A stretch of DNA of 64,000 nucleotides, from NCBI RefSeq assembly GCF_042847215.1, contig NZ_AP031500.1, positions 1,426,001 to 1,490,000 on the forward strand, written 5' to 3'. A model generated the notes under the pieces. It made no database searches, was not told where the DNA came from, and saw only the letters and a program-made list of their open reading frames with translations. The DNA is from Gilvimarinus japonicus (GTDB taxonomy: Bacteria; Pseudomonadota; Gammaproteobacteria; Pseudomonadales; Cellvibrionaceae). Shown one piece after another: positions 17,579 to 27,800 of this stretch; the stretch's first letter is position 1, and every line of letters starts with the position of its first letter. The translations under genes and the position numbers were made by a program.

Positions 17579-18657
17579 TGTAAGGCCTGACGGCTGGCGG
17601 CCTCGGCCAGTTTTGCTCGCAGCGGTAGGTTTTGAACGATTTGCTCTAAAGCGTCGGCAATGGAAGCCGCTGCCAGTGGATTTACCAGCAGGCCTGCTGG
17701 CCCGGCCACCTCAGGCATGCTAGAGGTGTTGGAGGTGATTACCGGTAGGCCGTATTGCAGCGCCTCTACTATTGGTAGGCCAAAGCCTTCGTACAGTGAT
17801 GGCATAACCAGACACAGAGCGTTGCTATAGAGGGTGGCAAGCATTGGGTCCGACACCGGCCCCAACAGATGGACGCGCTCAGCAAGCTGATGATGGTCGA
17901 TTAATGCCTCTAGGTTCTCGCCCCCCCAGCCATGGCCGCCCGCTATTACCAACGGTGGAAAGTCCGCCTGCTTCTCGCAGGCTATGGCGTAGCCTTCTAA
18001 TAATCTGGGCAGATTCTTGCGTGGCTCTGGGGTACCCACGAACAGAAAGTAGTGCCGCTCTTGCAGCTTTGGTGCAATGGCAGCCAGTGGACCGGGTGCT
18101 GGTAGAGCCTCCGCTGCGCCGTAAATCACTCGGGTTCGCGCTTGCGCGTTGGGCCAGTGTTTGGCGACATCGGTGGCGGTAGCGCCAGACACTGAAATCA
18201 GACGTTCGGCCCGTGCCGCCGAGCGAGCCATCAGGGTACGGTCTAGCAAGCGGGTGCTGCGACGCAGGGTCTCTGGTACGCGAGCCCAGGCGAGGTCGTG
18301 GATAGTGACGACCCCGGCGGTTGTCGACGGCAACCACACCGGCAGCCGGTGGGCGGGAGCCCAGAATACATGAGGTTTATCGCGCCACGACCAGTGTGGT
18401 AGCGAAAGAGCCGGGGACAAGATTCGGCCGAGATGCTCGGGCAGGTGGTCTTGGCGCAGGCGCGCTGCAGGCGGCAGTTGGGCACAGGCCGCAGCAGAAC
18501 GTGCGTACAAGTACCAATCGACGTCGCTGCCAGCGCTGGCCATCATCCGAGGCAACAGGGCGCGCAGGTAGCGGCCCAGGCCACCGTTACTGCCCGATAA
18601 CAGACTGCAATCGACGGCTATGCGCAAGGGCGTTAGAGTGCCGGCTGGTTCAGCCAT
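17491..18657 (-). CDS. family 4 glycosyltransferase
   Basis: 388 residues from the ATG at 18657 (a TTG two codons earlier is possible). It shows SNGGLGRYLRALLPRM near the N-terminus, TIHDLAWARVPE, VGTPEPRKNLPRLLEGY and YEGFGLPIVEALQYGLPV, the GT-B donor site. Proteins of this shape act as mannosyl- or rhamnosyltransferases in surface glycan loci. Its 3' end overlaps the 3' end of the plus-strand GT4 gene by 88 bp. It is the downstream neighbour of the GT-C/DUF2304/GT2 trio on the same strand, 80 bp away. Confidence 0.9.
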   Translation of the reverse strand: MAEPAGTLTPLRIAVDCSLLSGSNGGLGRYLRALLPRMMASAGSDVDWYLYARSAAACAQLPPAARLRQDHLPEHLGRILSPALSLPHWSWRDKPHVFWAPAHRLPVWLPSTTAGVVTIHDLAWARVPETLRRSTRLLDRTLMARSAARAERLISVSGATATDVAKHWPNAQARTRVIYGAAEALPAPGPLAAIAPKLQERHYFLFVGTPEPRKNLPRLLEGYAIACEKQADFPPLVIAGGHGWGGENLEALIDHHQLAERVHLLGPVSDPMLATLYSNALCLVMPSLYEGFGLPIVEALQYGLPVITSNTSSMPEVAGPAGLLVNPLAAASIADALEQIVQNLPLRAKLAEAASRQALHYCWDRAANATLAVLRDAAAAKRCTSSRN

Positions 18658-18737
18658 TATCAATCGCCGCAGATGGCGTCGTTTTTGTTGTGGGTCTTGC
18701 CATGGCCAGGGTCCGTCTCAGGTCGTGCGCAGCTGGT

Positions 18738-21227
18738 TTAGGGGGTTTGTTTTTTTGGGGTACGTTCTAGCGCCGTTGGTTGCGGTGGCAGTGTACACAA
18801 GATGCCGCGCGATGTGGCGAGGACAGGCTTTGTGTGGTGCAGCGGCCGTGGGCAAGCGGTCTGCATATCCCATGCGTCGGTAGTCAGCCAGAGTACGGCG
18901 TCCATAGAGGCGGCCCGGCGTCGCGATACCCGGCTCTTGCGGATGTAGGCGGAGTGGGGCAGCAAGGCATATTTTAAGCGCCGTAAAGCAAACTCTTGAG
19001 GTGGATCTTCAGCGACAAGCAAAACTTGTTGCGGCTTTTGACCCAGAGCCGCGCGTGTTTGCCGCGCCAGCTCTAAGAGGGCGGCGTCATCGCCCAGCTC
19101 CAGGGCCTCGGGATCGGCGGCGTGGGCGTAGTGCGCCTGAGTGGCCAGCGCTTGGCGGTAGTTGTTGTGTAGCCAGCGCGCATCAAGCAGCAACCAGGCG
19201 AACAAGGCCGCGCCCAGTAGCGGTTGCACAGGGGGCGCAGTGCCGGTAAGCAGGCGCAGAGCAATCCAGCTAAACAGCACCCAGAGCCCGGCGAGTAGTG
19301 GCAGTGTTGGCAGACCCGAGGATGCGCTCAACTCGGTGCGATTGATCGAAATTTGCGTCCAAAAGTGGGGGGTGATCCAGTCGTTGATGGCCAGCTTCAG
19401 CAGACTTAACGGTGTCGCTGCCTCTAGGTGCAGCCCCGCTAGGCTTAGGGTTCGCTGGGTGTCGGGGTAGAGCACCAGCCCCACTTCGATGATCTCGCCC
19501 TGCCAGTTGTCGTCCTCACTGAGTCTGATTTTCCCAGAGCCGATGACTAAGTCGCGGGTAAACGGCTTGGCTGGTCTTGCTGTGGTGCGCCAGAGAAAGG
19601 TTTGTTTGTTTTGACCGGCGCCGTCAATATCCACATTCAGCAGGTCATAGGTCTCGGCATCAAATTGCACCGGGCCGCTGCTCACGATGGCGTGGCCATT
19701 GGTGGACGGAGACAGTATCAACCGGCTGTAAAGCGGGCGCAGTGGGCCGTCCACTACAAGTAATTGCGGCGCTTTGAAGTCTAATGCGTCGGCGGGTTTG
19801 TTATTGGAGTTTGCGCTGAGTAGCAACCAAGTGCCCACTAAAAGCAGCAGGCATAGCGAGCTGGCCAAGATAGCCATCGCGCAGCGCCACCGGTGCCGTA
19901 TTGGTAGCGCCTTAACGCTGGCGCCAGCGATGCAAGCCAGCGCGAAGATCAACAAGGGAGAGATGTGCAGTAATAGTCGGCTAGCGGCGGTGCCCACCCA
20001 GCCGCTGGCATTGGTTGCACCGAATAGCAGCAGTTGGCTGGCCAGTAGAATCGCGAGCAGTAGCCCTACTGTTTTGGCTGTTGCTCGCGCTGGCGATCCA
20101 GGCAATAGGGCCAACAGTATGGCCCCAGGCAGTAAGTACCAGAGTAGATGCCAGCTGTCGGCCAACCACAAAAGCTGCGCGTAGTAGGCAAACTCAAAAT
20201 GCAGCTGCAGTCCAAGGCGCGACAGACCCACAGCAAGCAATCCCAGCAGCAGCGCGCCAGTGAGTACTATGGTTGTGGTTGTCATTTGTCGCAGCCGTAG
20301 CAAGCCGATCAGCAAGAGCCCGCAAGAGAGCCAAATGATGGCGTCGTGCTTAACCAGCAGCCCCAGTGTCAGCGCTGCCAGTCCCAGTAGTAGTTGGCCC
20401 CGGTGTGCCTCTAGCAATCCGCGGGTGATGGCAATCAGCCCCAGGCCACTAAAACCGGCGAGCCACAGGTCGGCGTAGCCTGCAAGACTGACATGTGTCT
20501 GCAGCAGTGGCAGCGACAACAATAGCCAAGCCGCAATTGGGCCGGCCAGGCGCTGGCGAGTGGCGGCCACTGCTTGTCCCCATAGCGCCAGTCCCAAAGC
20601 GATGGCGGCTGGCAGGGCGGGCCATACGACCTGAGTTTCGTCCCAGGAGCCCAGAAGGCTGGCCAACCACCAAGATTGCACAGGAACTAACCAAGGGTAG
20701 TGATGCCCCTGCGCCGTATAGCTGATCTCGTCGGCGAGTTTGGGCCACTGCCCGGGTGGGAGTATGTCGATCGGCGCGCCGTTAAAGTACCAAACTTTGG
20801 CAGTGTACAGCCAGGTTTGCCAAGCGTCCCAAGGGAACACTGGACGCCAGTAAAGCTCGAACGCCGAGAAACTCAGGTGCACGGCAATCAGAGCCAGTAG
20901 TAGGAGCGTTAACCAGCGTTCGCATCGGGTGGCAGGGGGTAAGGCCGGGGGCACTGCGGTGGGCAAGAACTGCCGCGCCCACTGTGCGAGTAGGCTGGTG
21001 GCCAGGGTTAGAGTTAACAGAGACAGTATTAGCGTTACGGGTGTTGCCAACCCTGGGAGTATGGAGGCAAGTATTGCGAATGGCACTAATAAGGCAGCGC
21101 CGAGAAAATAGCCGTAACCCAGCCATCCTGCCCGGGTGAGCCTCAGCCGCTGGCGCAATGGCCGCAGGACTAAAGCTCCCGCCACCCAGGGCAACAGTAG
21201 AGTGGCCGTGAGAAGTACGGGGTTCAT
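18738..21227 (-). CDS. large multi-span membrane protein, probable GT-C glycosyltransferase
   Basis: 829 residues with at least eleven hydrophobic spans in residues 1-480 (for example LLLPWVAGALVL), then a soluble beta-rich stretch, one or two more spans near 640-680 and a basic tail. The first large loop has FPWDAWQTWLYTAKVWYF, with an acidic residue as in GT-C enzymes that use polyprenyl-phosphate sugars. It overlaps the DUF2304 gene by 4 bp, and a polyprenyl-phosphate-sugar synthase-like GT2 sits just before that. The trio fits a system that makes a lipid-linked sugar in the cytoplasm and uses it across the inner membrane. Family call by architecture, not by a strict motif. Confidence 0.7.
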   Translation of the reverse strand: MNPVLLTATLLLPWVAGALVLRPLRQRLRLTRAGWLGYGYFLGAALLVPFAILASILPGLATPVTLILSLLTLTLATSLLAQWARQFLPTAVPPALPPATRCERWLTLLLLALIAVHLSFSAFELYWRPVFPWDAWQTWLYTAKVWYFNGAPIDILPPGQWPKLADEISYTAQGHHYPWLVPVQSWWLASLLGSWDETQVVWPALPAAIALGLALWGQAVAATRQRLAGPIAAWLLLSLPLLQTHVSLAGYADLWLAGFSGLGLIAITRGLLEAHRGQLLLGLAALTLGLLVKHDAIIWLSCGLLLIGLLRLRQMTTTTIVLTGALLLGLLAVGLSRLGLQLHFEFAYYAQLLWLADSWHLLWYLLPGAILLALLPGSPARATAKTVGLLLAILLASQLLLFGATNASGWVGTAASRLLLHISPLLIFALACIAGASVKALPIRHRWRCAMAILASSLCLLLLVGTWLLLSANSNNKPADALDFKAPQLLVVDGPLRPLYSRLILSPSTNGHAIVSSGPVQFDAETYDLLNVDIDGAGQNKQTFLWRTTARPAKPFTRDLVIGSGKIRLSEDDNWQGEIIEVGLVLYPDTQRTLSLAGLHLEAATPLSLLKLAINDWITPHFWTQISINRTELSASSGLPTLPLLAGLWVLFSWIALRLLTGTAPPVQPLLGAALFAWLLLDARWLHNNYRQALATQAHYAHAADPEALELGDDAALLELARQTRAALGQKPQQVLLVAEDPPQEFALRRLKYALLPHSAYIRKSRVSRRRAASMDAVLWLTTDAWDMQTACPRPLHHTKPVLATSRGILCTLPPQPTALERTPKKQTP

Positions 21228-21586
21228 GGGGAGGTGGTGTCGTCGTCGCTTTTAGCGTGTTGCCGGATGGTGCCCTCCAGTATGGCAACTCGCTGAATCA
21301 GCCGTTGTAGCTGCACTTCATGGCGTGCTTGGTCCATATCCATCAGCAGGATTTTGATTACCAATACGGCAATGGTTGCCATTATGGCGAGTACCGGTGG
21401 GTAGCCGACACCGATTACCTTCGCCAGCCAGTCCACCAGAGGAGGAGCGAATCCCAGTCCGGCGAACGCCACAGCTACCAATAGCCAAAAGACACCGTGT
21501 CGCACATGCAGTTTGTCGCGGCGTATCAGAAATAAAATTGCTGTTGCCACCAGCAGTCCGATGGCAGCGTTTATCCATAAAATCAT
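21224..21586 (-). CDS. DUF2304 membrane protein
   Basis: 120 residues from the ATG at 21586 (GGAG 8 nt upstream); the longer frame to 21673 has no site. It has three hydrophobic spans (ILWINAAIGLLVATAILFLI, VFWLLVAVAFAGLGF, PVLAIMATIAVLVIKILLM) and a charged helical tail ending in QRLIQRVAILEGTI. This is the pattern of DUF2304 proteins, regularly found beside polyprenyl-phosphate glycosyltransferases. It overlaps both neighbours by 4 bp. A role in flipping or anchoring the lipid-linked sugar is possible but unproven. Confidence 0.8.
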   Translation of the reverse strand: MILWINAAIGLLVATAILFLIRRDKLHVRHGVFWLLVAVAFAGLGFAPPLVDWLAKVIGVGYPPVLAIMATIAVLVIKILLMDMDQARHEVQLQRLIQRVAILEGTIRQHAKSDDDTTSP

Positions 21587-22299
21587 GTTTTGTTCTCCGT
21601 TTGCGCACTCAATCGCCGTTTGGACAGCCCTAACACCAGGGTTTGCAGCATATAGCGGCCGACTACAAGCCAAGAGTGAAAAACTCGCGAAGACCCCTCG
21701 CAGCGGCTTTGCATCTGTACCGGCACATCCAGTAGTGTCAGCCCTGCAGCCTGTAGGTGAAGCAGTACGCCGACATCCTGGTAGTCCAACAGTGTCGCAC
21801 GTGCGTCGGCGAGCTCTACTAGAGCTCGCCGATTGTACACCCTAAATCCAGAGGTGATGTCCTCCATGCGCAGCCCCGACGTTGTTTTCATCATCATCCA
21901 AGCAAGCAGACGCAGACGTGAAACACGCCCGGGGCAGGTGCCAATCGCGACGTCAGCGGCGCCTTTTATTACTGGCGCCAATAAGGCGGGCAAAGACTCC
22001 GGCTCGTGTTGGCCGTCGGCGTCTAAGGTTGCTACGATGTCAAAGCCTTGCTGCAGTAGATAGCGGATGCCGGTTTGCGTCGCACCCCAGGCGCCAAGTC
22101 GGGCGGCCAGTGGTAGTACGTGGGCGCCAGCTTGGGAAGCGATATTGATGGTGTCGTCCTCGCTACAGTCGTCGACCACCACTACCGGATAGTTGCACTG
22201 AGAGCGCAGGCTGCAGATGACCCCACTAATAGATGTGGCCTCGTTGAGGGCGGGGATAACGACGCCTACTCTGGGCGAAAAGCGGGCTCTTGCTGTCAC
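21583..22299 (-). CDS. DPM1-like family 2 glycosyltransferase (polyprenyl-phosphate sugar synthase-like)
   Basis: 238 residues with a GTG start. Seen are VGVVIPALNEATSISGVI, VVVVDDCSEDDT, a GAWGATQTGIRYLL helix and the metal site ATLDADGQHEPE; then MEDITSGFRVYNRRAL, typical of dolichol-phosphate-mannose synthase relatives. No C-terminal membrane spans, as in the short DPM1 class. It starts the operon GT2-DUF2304-GT-C. It probably loads a sugar from a nucleotide donor onto undecaprenyl phosphate for the GT-C enzyme. Confidence 0.85.
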   Translation of the reverse strand: MTARARFSPRVGVVIPALNEATSISGVICSLRSQCNYPVVVVDDCSEDDTINIASQAGAHVLPLAARLGAWGATQTGIRYLLQQGFDIVATLDADGQHEPESLPALLAPVIKGAADVAIGTCPGRVSRLRLLAWMMMKTTSGLRMEDITSGFRVYNRRALVELADARATLLDYQDVGVLLHLQAAGLTLLDVPVQMQSRCEGSSRVFHSWLVVGRYMLQTLVLGLSKRRLSAQTENKT

Positions 22300-22828
22300 C
22301 TAGCATCCTATTTCAGAGCGTGTTTTTGAAAGCGGGGAGTATAGGGGAAGCGGTAAGGATATTCTATGGTAAATGTAGGATCTCTAGTGTTAATTTGACA
22401 CGGTTTCGCAAGGCAGATATTCGGCGCGTCGCCAACGATCTTTTTAGTTGCACTCGGGCGCTATACTTGCCCCAAAGAAGAGACCGGTGACTGCAATAGA
22501 ATGGATTATCTGTGTATGGCTTTGCTGGGGTATGGCCTGCACGTAACAGCGATACACCCGCACAGCCGATAATCTATGAATACTGACGTTTGGGTGGGTG
22601 GTCCTCGCATCTTACTTGTGTGCTTGCGTCAAGGCTTTTAGACTTTCCAGCTGTTATTCAGAGGAGTAAGCGAGGTATTCGTCTCGGCTAGGTCTGTTTT
22701 AATATCTCGTTTCCAGCTTTGATTGCCGCCATATTCACTCCAGCCATATCACGCGGCGAGATATGGCGAGTGTCCATAATCTAACCCAGGTGCTGGGGTG
22801 GGTTGTTCTTCCTGGCCGTGCAGCAACG
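22300..22828. other. intergenic region, no gene seen
   Basis: 529 bp between the metalloprotease gene and the GT2 gene, both leftward, so it should hold the GT2 operon promoter. The one clear structure is the GCCATATC/GATATGGC inverted repeat at 22743-22767. Short frames here have no recognisable features. Confidence 0.5.
22743..22767. repeat. perfect 8-bp inverted repeat
   Basis: Arms 22743-22750 and 22760-22767 (GCCATATC and GATATGGC) around a 9-bp spacer, about 60 bp beyond the 3' end of the metalloprotease gene. No T-run follows in either direction, so it is not a standard intrinsic terminator. It may be a weak stem or a protein site. Confidence 0.4.
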
Positions 22829-24028
22829 TCACAATCCAATATCAGGGTCGGTGTTCACCCCGAAAGTGGCTCCCTGCTCTACGGTGAATCCGTTTTTTAG
22901 CACCACTTCTCGACCCGCTGTGGCATTGGTACTGCCGCCGATTATGACCGCGCCGTCGTATGTCACGCTCACGCAGGCATTATGTGTGTTGTCGCCGCTG
23001 AAAAATGACGATAGCGACAAGCGATCAGAGGTGAATGTGCAGTCGTTAGCCGGCACGTCATTCCAGCCAAGGTCCTGCAGCAATTCACCGGTGATTAAGA
23101 GCTTCTCGGATCCTGTGGCGCTAGGTTCCATCAGTTCGTGGTTGTTATCGCTGTCTTCAATAGCGGTGTCCCAGTGGGAAACCGAGGAGCCTCCTCTCAG
23201 CGGGTTCGGCGCATACATCTGGGCATGGCCGCCGGAAATGCCGTCACTCAAAGGGCCGAGAGCGGCCAGCACGTTGGCGCCAACCCAGTGAAGGTCAGAG
23301 GTGTCAATCGCCGACGCCATTCGTTCAGTGTCGTCCATCTCGGGCCACAACTTGCCAGTGCTGTGATCTTCCAAGAACTTCATATAAACGTCGTCCCGGT
23401 CCAAAAGCCGAGAGCCGCTGGCGTTGTCAACAAAAGTTGTCACACCAATACCGTGACCGATCTCATGTAGCACAGTTGCGAAAAAGCTGATCGTTCCCGG
23501 CGGTGCTTCACCTAGGGCGTAATACCAAGTATTTGACCCGAGGCAGTTGTCGCTCTCATCGATGTTTTTGTTAAATTGCGAGCCGATATCAGAAGATCCA
23601 GGCCCTAGGTCTCTGTCGGCGATGCTATTGGCCAGCGCAATAGGGTACCAAGTGTTCGCAAAGGTGGGGTTGGTGCCGTCGGCACCGGGAAACCAGTCGC
23701 GGGACACGTTGTTGGGGCCTGCCGAGCCCAATACGGCGCTGAATGCATTGCAAGACAGGTTGTTCATTTCTGCGGCCACCTCGATAACGACGTCGCTGTC
23801 AAGCCTGCGCGCCCAGTATTCCAGCGCCCGCTCAAATGCCCAGCGCCTTTGCTCCCCCAGAGTTGCTCCTGGGTTGCCATCGTCTGCGGATGCTGCGTGG
23901 GGCGGGTCGAAGGAGTTGAATCCCTCAACTGCTCCGTCGTTATAAACAGGTGACAGCACGGCATCAGCCAGAGCGCCGGTGCACCACAGTGAACAAATAA
24001 GTGAAAGGCGAGTTAATTGGTGAGTCAT
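22829..24028 (-). CDS. secreted zinc metalloprotease-like protein (HExxH)
   Basis: 399 residues. A signal peptide ends near residue 21 (LWCTGALA). The zinc site is HEIGHGIG at 188-195, in the sequence TVLHEIGHGIGVTTF; the usual third His of metzincins is not in the standard place. Later motifs are GHAQMYAPNPLRGGSSVSHWD and NHELMEP, the latter usual in a family of exported gammaproteobacterial putative proteases. The last 60 residues form a beta-rich module (AGREVVLKNGFTVEQGATF). Four or more cysteines in the mature chain fit an exported protein. It begins 2 bp after the small secreted protein gene, so the two are probably co-transcribed. Activity and substrate unknown. Confidence 0.8.
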   Translation of the reverse strand: MTHQLTRLSLICSLWCTGALADAVLSPVYNDGAVEGFNSFDPPHAASADDGNPGATLGEQRRWAFERALEYWARRLDSDVVIEVAAEMNNLSCNAFSAVLGSAGPNNVSRDWFPGADGTNPTFANTWYPIALANSIADRDLGPGSSDIGSQFNKNIDESDNCLGSNTWYYALGEAPPGTISFFATVLHEIGHGIGVTTFVDNASGSRLLDRDDVYMKFLEDHSTGKLWPEMDDTERMASAIDTSDLHWVGANVLAALGPLSDGISGGHAQMYAPNPLRGGSSVSHWDTAIEDSDNNHELMEPSATGSEKLLITGELLQDLGWNDVPANDCTFTSDRLSLSSFFSGDNTHNACVSVTYDGAVIIGGSTNATAGREVVLKNGFTVEQGATFGVNTDPDIGL

Positions 24029-24030
24029 GG

Positions 24031-24501
24031 TTACGGCTCGTTGCCATCCGGACGATTATTGTCGTCATATAGGCGGCGATTAATTTCGCGCCCGTCAGGG
24101 CTCATGAACATCTGACCCCCGATCCTGTGGATATTCACCTCCCCGCCATTGCCAATAGTTGCCGCACTGCCTTGGCGAAATCGCCCTTGTAGGTCGAGGA
24201 TCACCGTGCCGTCTGGTCTTGTTTCAGGGATGAGGTCGAGCTCGGAGGTGCTGAAATGGCGCAAGGCCTGATCGTCTAGGGGTAACACTTCACCTTCTGG
24301 GGGTTTCTCCTTTGATAGCTCTCCAGTGACTGGGTCAAGCCATGCAGTCCATCCGCTTTGAAGGGGCTCAGGCTCGCCACCTGATTGGCGGGAGTTGTCT
24401 GGGGCGGCAATTGCCAGTGGTCTCAGCAGCAGGGCTGAGACTAACAGAAGTGCCGGTATGGCTCGGTCATGCCTGCGTGCTGAGAGGGATATCCGTTTCA
24501 T
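24031..24501 (-). CDS. small secreted protein of unknown function
   Basis: 156 residues with a signal peptide (ALLLVSALLLRPLAIAAP, cleaved near residue 32). The mature part has a proline- and charge-rich stretch. A compact region follows with ILDLQGRFRQGSAATIGNGG, resembling conserved segments of exported proteins found next to HExxH putative proteases. No cysteines in the mature part, no catalytic motif recognised. Directly upstream of the metalloprotease on the same strand, 2 bp apart; an inhibitor, chaperone or substrate of it is possible. Confidence 0.75.
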   Translation of the reverse strand: MKRISLSARRHDRAIPALLLVSALLLRPLAIAAPDNSRQSGGEPEPLQSGWTAWLDPVTGELSKEKPPEGEVLPLDDQALRHFSTSELDLIPETRPDGTVILDLQGRFRQGSAATIGNGGEVNIHRIGGQMFMSPDGREINRRLYDDNNRPDGNEP

Positions 24502-24865
24502 TGTTATCGCATTATTATCAATATAGAGAAGGGGAGATTCTATGCGCCATGCTTTCTGAGTTCAAGTAATAATCATAGGTGCGCCGATCCGTATTTGAGC
24601 CCTGGTTTGAATCGTCTTTCGGCTGGATTCCGTTTTGTCTCGATATGTCCGGCATCGTAGAGCATTTATTGCCTGGTCATCATTGTGCGCATGAGCGGCG
24701 TAGTACCATGGTCACTAAAAAGCAGTGGCCTAAAATGTTTGGTCACTACATAGAGAATCCTTCATAATAAAGCCAAATCAACATCCTGAGCCGATTGTTA
24801 CTATCACTCAAGTGATGGATCGCAACCCTAAAATAAAACCTAACTACCTTGGAGTGGCCAATTCG
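24502..24865. promoter_or_regulatory. divergent promoter region with TGGTCA direct repeats
   Basis: This stretch separates the leftward secreted-protein pair from the rightward CRTAC1-like gene. Two identical 9-mers TGGTCACTA start at 24709 and 24740, exactly 31 bp (three helical turns) apart. A partial copy TGGTCATCA starts at 24674. The spacing suggests a regulator binding one face of the DNA. An open frame at 24579-24767 has no recognisable features. Confidence 0.4.
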
Positions 24866-27800
24866 ATGGTGAGAATTAGTAAGACAGTCTTTATTTGCTG
24901 GGCATTATTCTGTTCGCTCCATAGTCTTGCGGCCACAACTTCGCAACCTGAAGACTCGATTGAAGATATCGTCAACGAGATTAAACTTCTCGAAAAGGAA
25001 AGGGACCCCAAATGTTATGCCACTGCATCAAGGTTAGAGGACTTTATGTTTGGAACACCTCTTTCGAAAGAGGCGCGTTTTAGCAAAAACCTGATGCAAA
25101 AACAGTTTGCAAGGTCAATTTGGGCAGAGGCCAGTGAAAAATCAAAACAAAATGGTCAGTCATCGGTAAATCTTGAAACGTTAAGCCAGGTGTTGGCTGG
25201 CTCAATAAGCTACCGACGAGGAAAGAATGATCACTGGGAGGTTGTTTATCCGGGCGGTCAGCAAGTCAATATCAATAAGGTTGATAAACGTCAGTATTCC
25301 ACAATTGCCTATGCTTTGCGAGCCATATTAGCGGTACAGCAGGAGTCGCTGTTTGATATGGAGTCAAACCTGCTGCCCATTAGTCAAGAGGCTATTAACA
25401 AGTTAAAGGAAGCGTTAGATCTGCATAGTTTGGCGGTATTAAAAGTCGCTGATGAAAGAGCCAGAAGAAGTGATAGTCATGAAGTTTCAGTTGATAACTT
25501 GGTTGCAGTGTGGTCCGAGTTGTTGGGGCCAAAAAGAATACAGGCACAAAATAAAGAAGGCAAAGCTCCTGCCAAGGGCGACCGGCAGATCGCAGATCTT
25601 TCTTTAGTGAAAAAAATCATAAAGCAAAAGGTTGATTCGTACAAAGTTTACAATGATATATCCGAGCAGCTCTTTGTTAGAAATTTACAGGTTTATTTTG
25701 CGAGGGTCAGTTGGCCAAAAGGTTCTGATGAGGCCAAGCGCTTTCAGAGTCTCTACGTTGAAACATTGATTCATTTTGCGCGCGATTTTTATCTGGAATC
25801 TGAAAAGAATGCACTCTCAAGGGGGCACCTGACGATTCAGGAGAGAGATGTTCAATCTTTAGTGGATGTTTTTATTCCCCATCGTATTGATGAGTACGAA
25901 GATGCGCTATTTTTTCCAAAGCTCGACAGTGAGGATCAGGTGGCTATCGAGTCTTATGATATGGACTCATTTCGTGATAGTGGGTTGCATTGGCGCTATC
26001 TAGAATATGCCTTGAACTCTCCCGATTTTAGCGCAAAGCTTCAGCCAGACCCTTTCGCGCTGGAGCTTATTGTAGAGAATATTGCTCAGTTCGGTGTCTT
26101 GTCGCTGCGAGTGGCAGGAGACGTTGCAAAATCACAAGGGCAGGAGAGGATATCGTCCAAGGTGTTCGTATCTGGTCTCAAGTCTATTCAGGATAGAGTT
26201 AATCGTCACGCGAGCATTAAAATTTCCGAGGGTAAGCCGCATACAATTGTTTCGTCTGGCGTTGATTTCACTTCTAAATCGAATGAGAAGTTCTTCACGG
26301 ATATTTCCTCTTCGGTTGGAATTGATTTTATGCATCGTACGTCAGATTGGCTTAGTCGTCAGTTAAGAAGTTATCTCGATAAAGGGAAGGGAGTGGGTGT
26401 TATTACGATTCCCCCGGCGTTTGGGGGTGGTGGGGTTGCAGCAGAAGACATTAATAATGATGGGTATGTCGACATTCTGATTCTTGGTGGGTTAGGCAAT
26501 AAGCTCTATCTGAATCACAATGGAGAGAAGTTTGTGGATATCACTGAGTCTTCTGGTTTAGGGTGGAGGCGAGAGTCTGATAACACCCCAGGGGAGCCTC
26601 GACAACCCATTGTTGCTGACCTGAATAATGATGGTCTTCAGGATGTTGTTGTAACTTACGTGGAAGACTCTCATCGAGTTTATAAGAATTTGGGCGGAGG
26701 CAAGTTTGAGGATGTTACCGAAGTGGCCAATCTAGGGGGTGTCAACTTGGTTGGTGGGCCCGCAACGGTTGCTGACTTTGACAACGACGGACTGCTGGAC
26801 ATTTACATAACTTATTTCGGTCATTATACAAAAGGCGTGCTGCCGACGCTGAAAAGAAGAAACGACAATGGGCTGCCTAACCAGCTCTTCAAAAATATGG
26901 GCGAATTTAAGTTTAAAAATATTACCGAGGGAAGCGGAGCTGCCAATACCGGATGGGGGCAGGCGGTAGCGCATACAGACCTTGATGGTGATGGGTTGCA
27001 GGATTTAATTGTCGGTAATGACTTTGGCGTAAACGCCTACCTTAAGAATATGGGTGGCAACCGATTTAAAGACATTTCGCAAAAACTGGGAACTGACAAA
27101 CCGTCTTATACAATGAATATTGGCATCGCAGACCTTAATGAAGATTTGCAGCCCGATATATACATTTCGAACATCGTTACCATGAATAAAGATGAAAAGT
27201 ATGTTTTGCCCAACGAAGACACCACTATGAAGTTTAATGCTGAAAAGCTGGCGAATATGAGGGTGGTTGAGGCCAATGACCTTTTCCTGTCAAAGCCGGG
27301 CAGTATGGTCTCTTACGAGCTGAGTGACGCAGTGGGAAGAGGCTATTCGTCTACCGGGTGGTCGTGGGACGCAGACTTCTTTGACTTCGACAATGATGGC
27401 GACAACGACTTATATGTTACCAACGGTATGAATGAGTTTAATCTGTACAGCAGCGAGAACCCATACTATACCGACCCTCATTCCAACGAGGTCAAGAATG
27501 TCTATATGCCCGTGGCGACAAAAGAGTCCAATGTCTTTTTTGTTAATCAAAATGGTAAGCTTAATAATCGATCTAAAGAGTCTGGTGTGGACCTTGTCGG
27601 TAACTCAAGAAGTGCCGCCTATTTGGATTTTGATAATGATGGCGACCTAGATCTAATTCTGAATAACTATCACGAAAAAGCATATTTTTATCGGAATGAG
27701 CTAGACGCTTCAAGAGCTAACTCTAATTGGGTGAAAATTAAGCTCATTGGGAACCCGGGTGAAGGGGTCTCCCGTGACGCTATTGGTGCGCGAATAGTGC

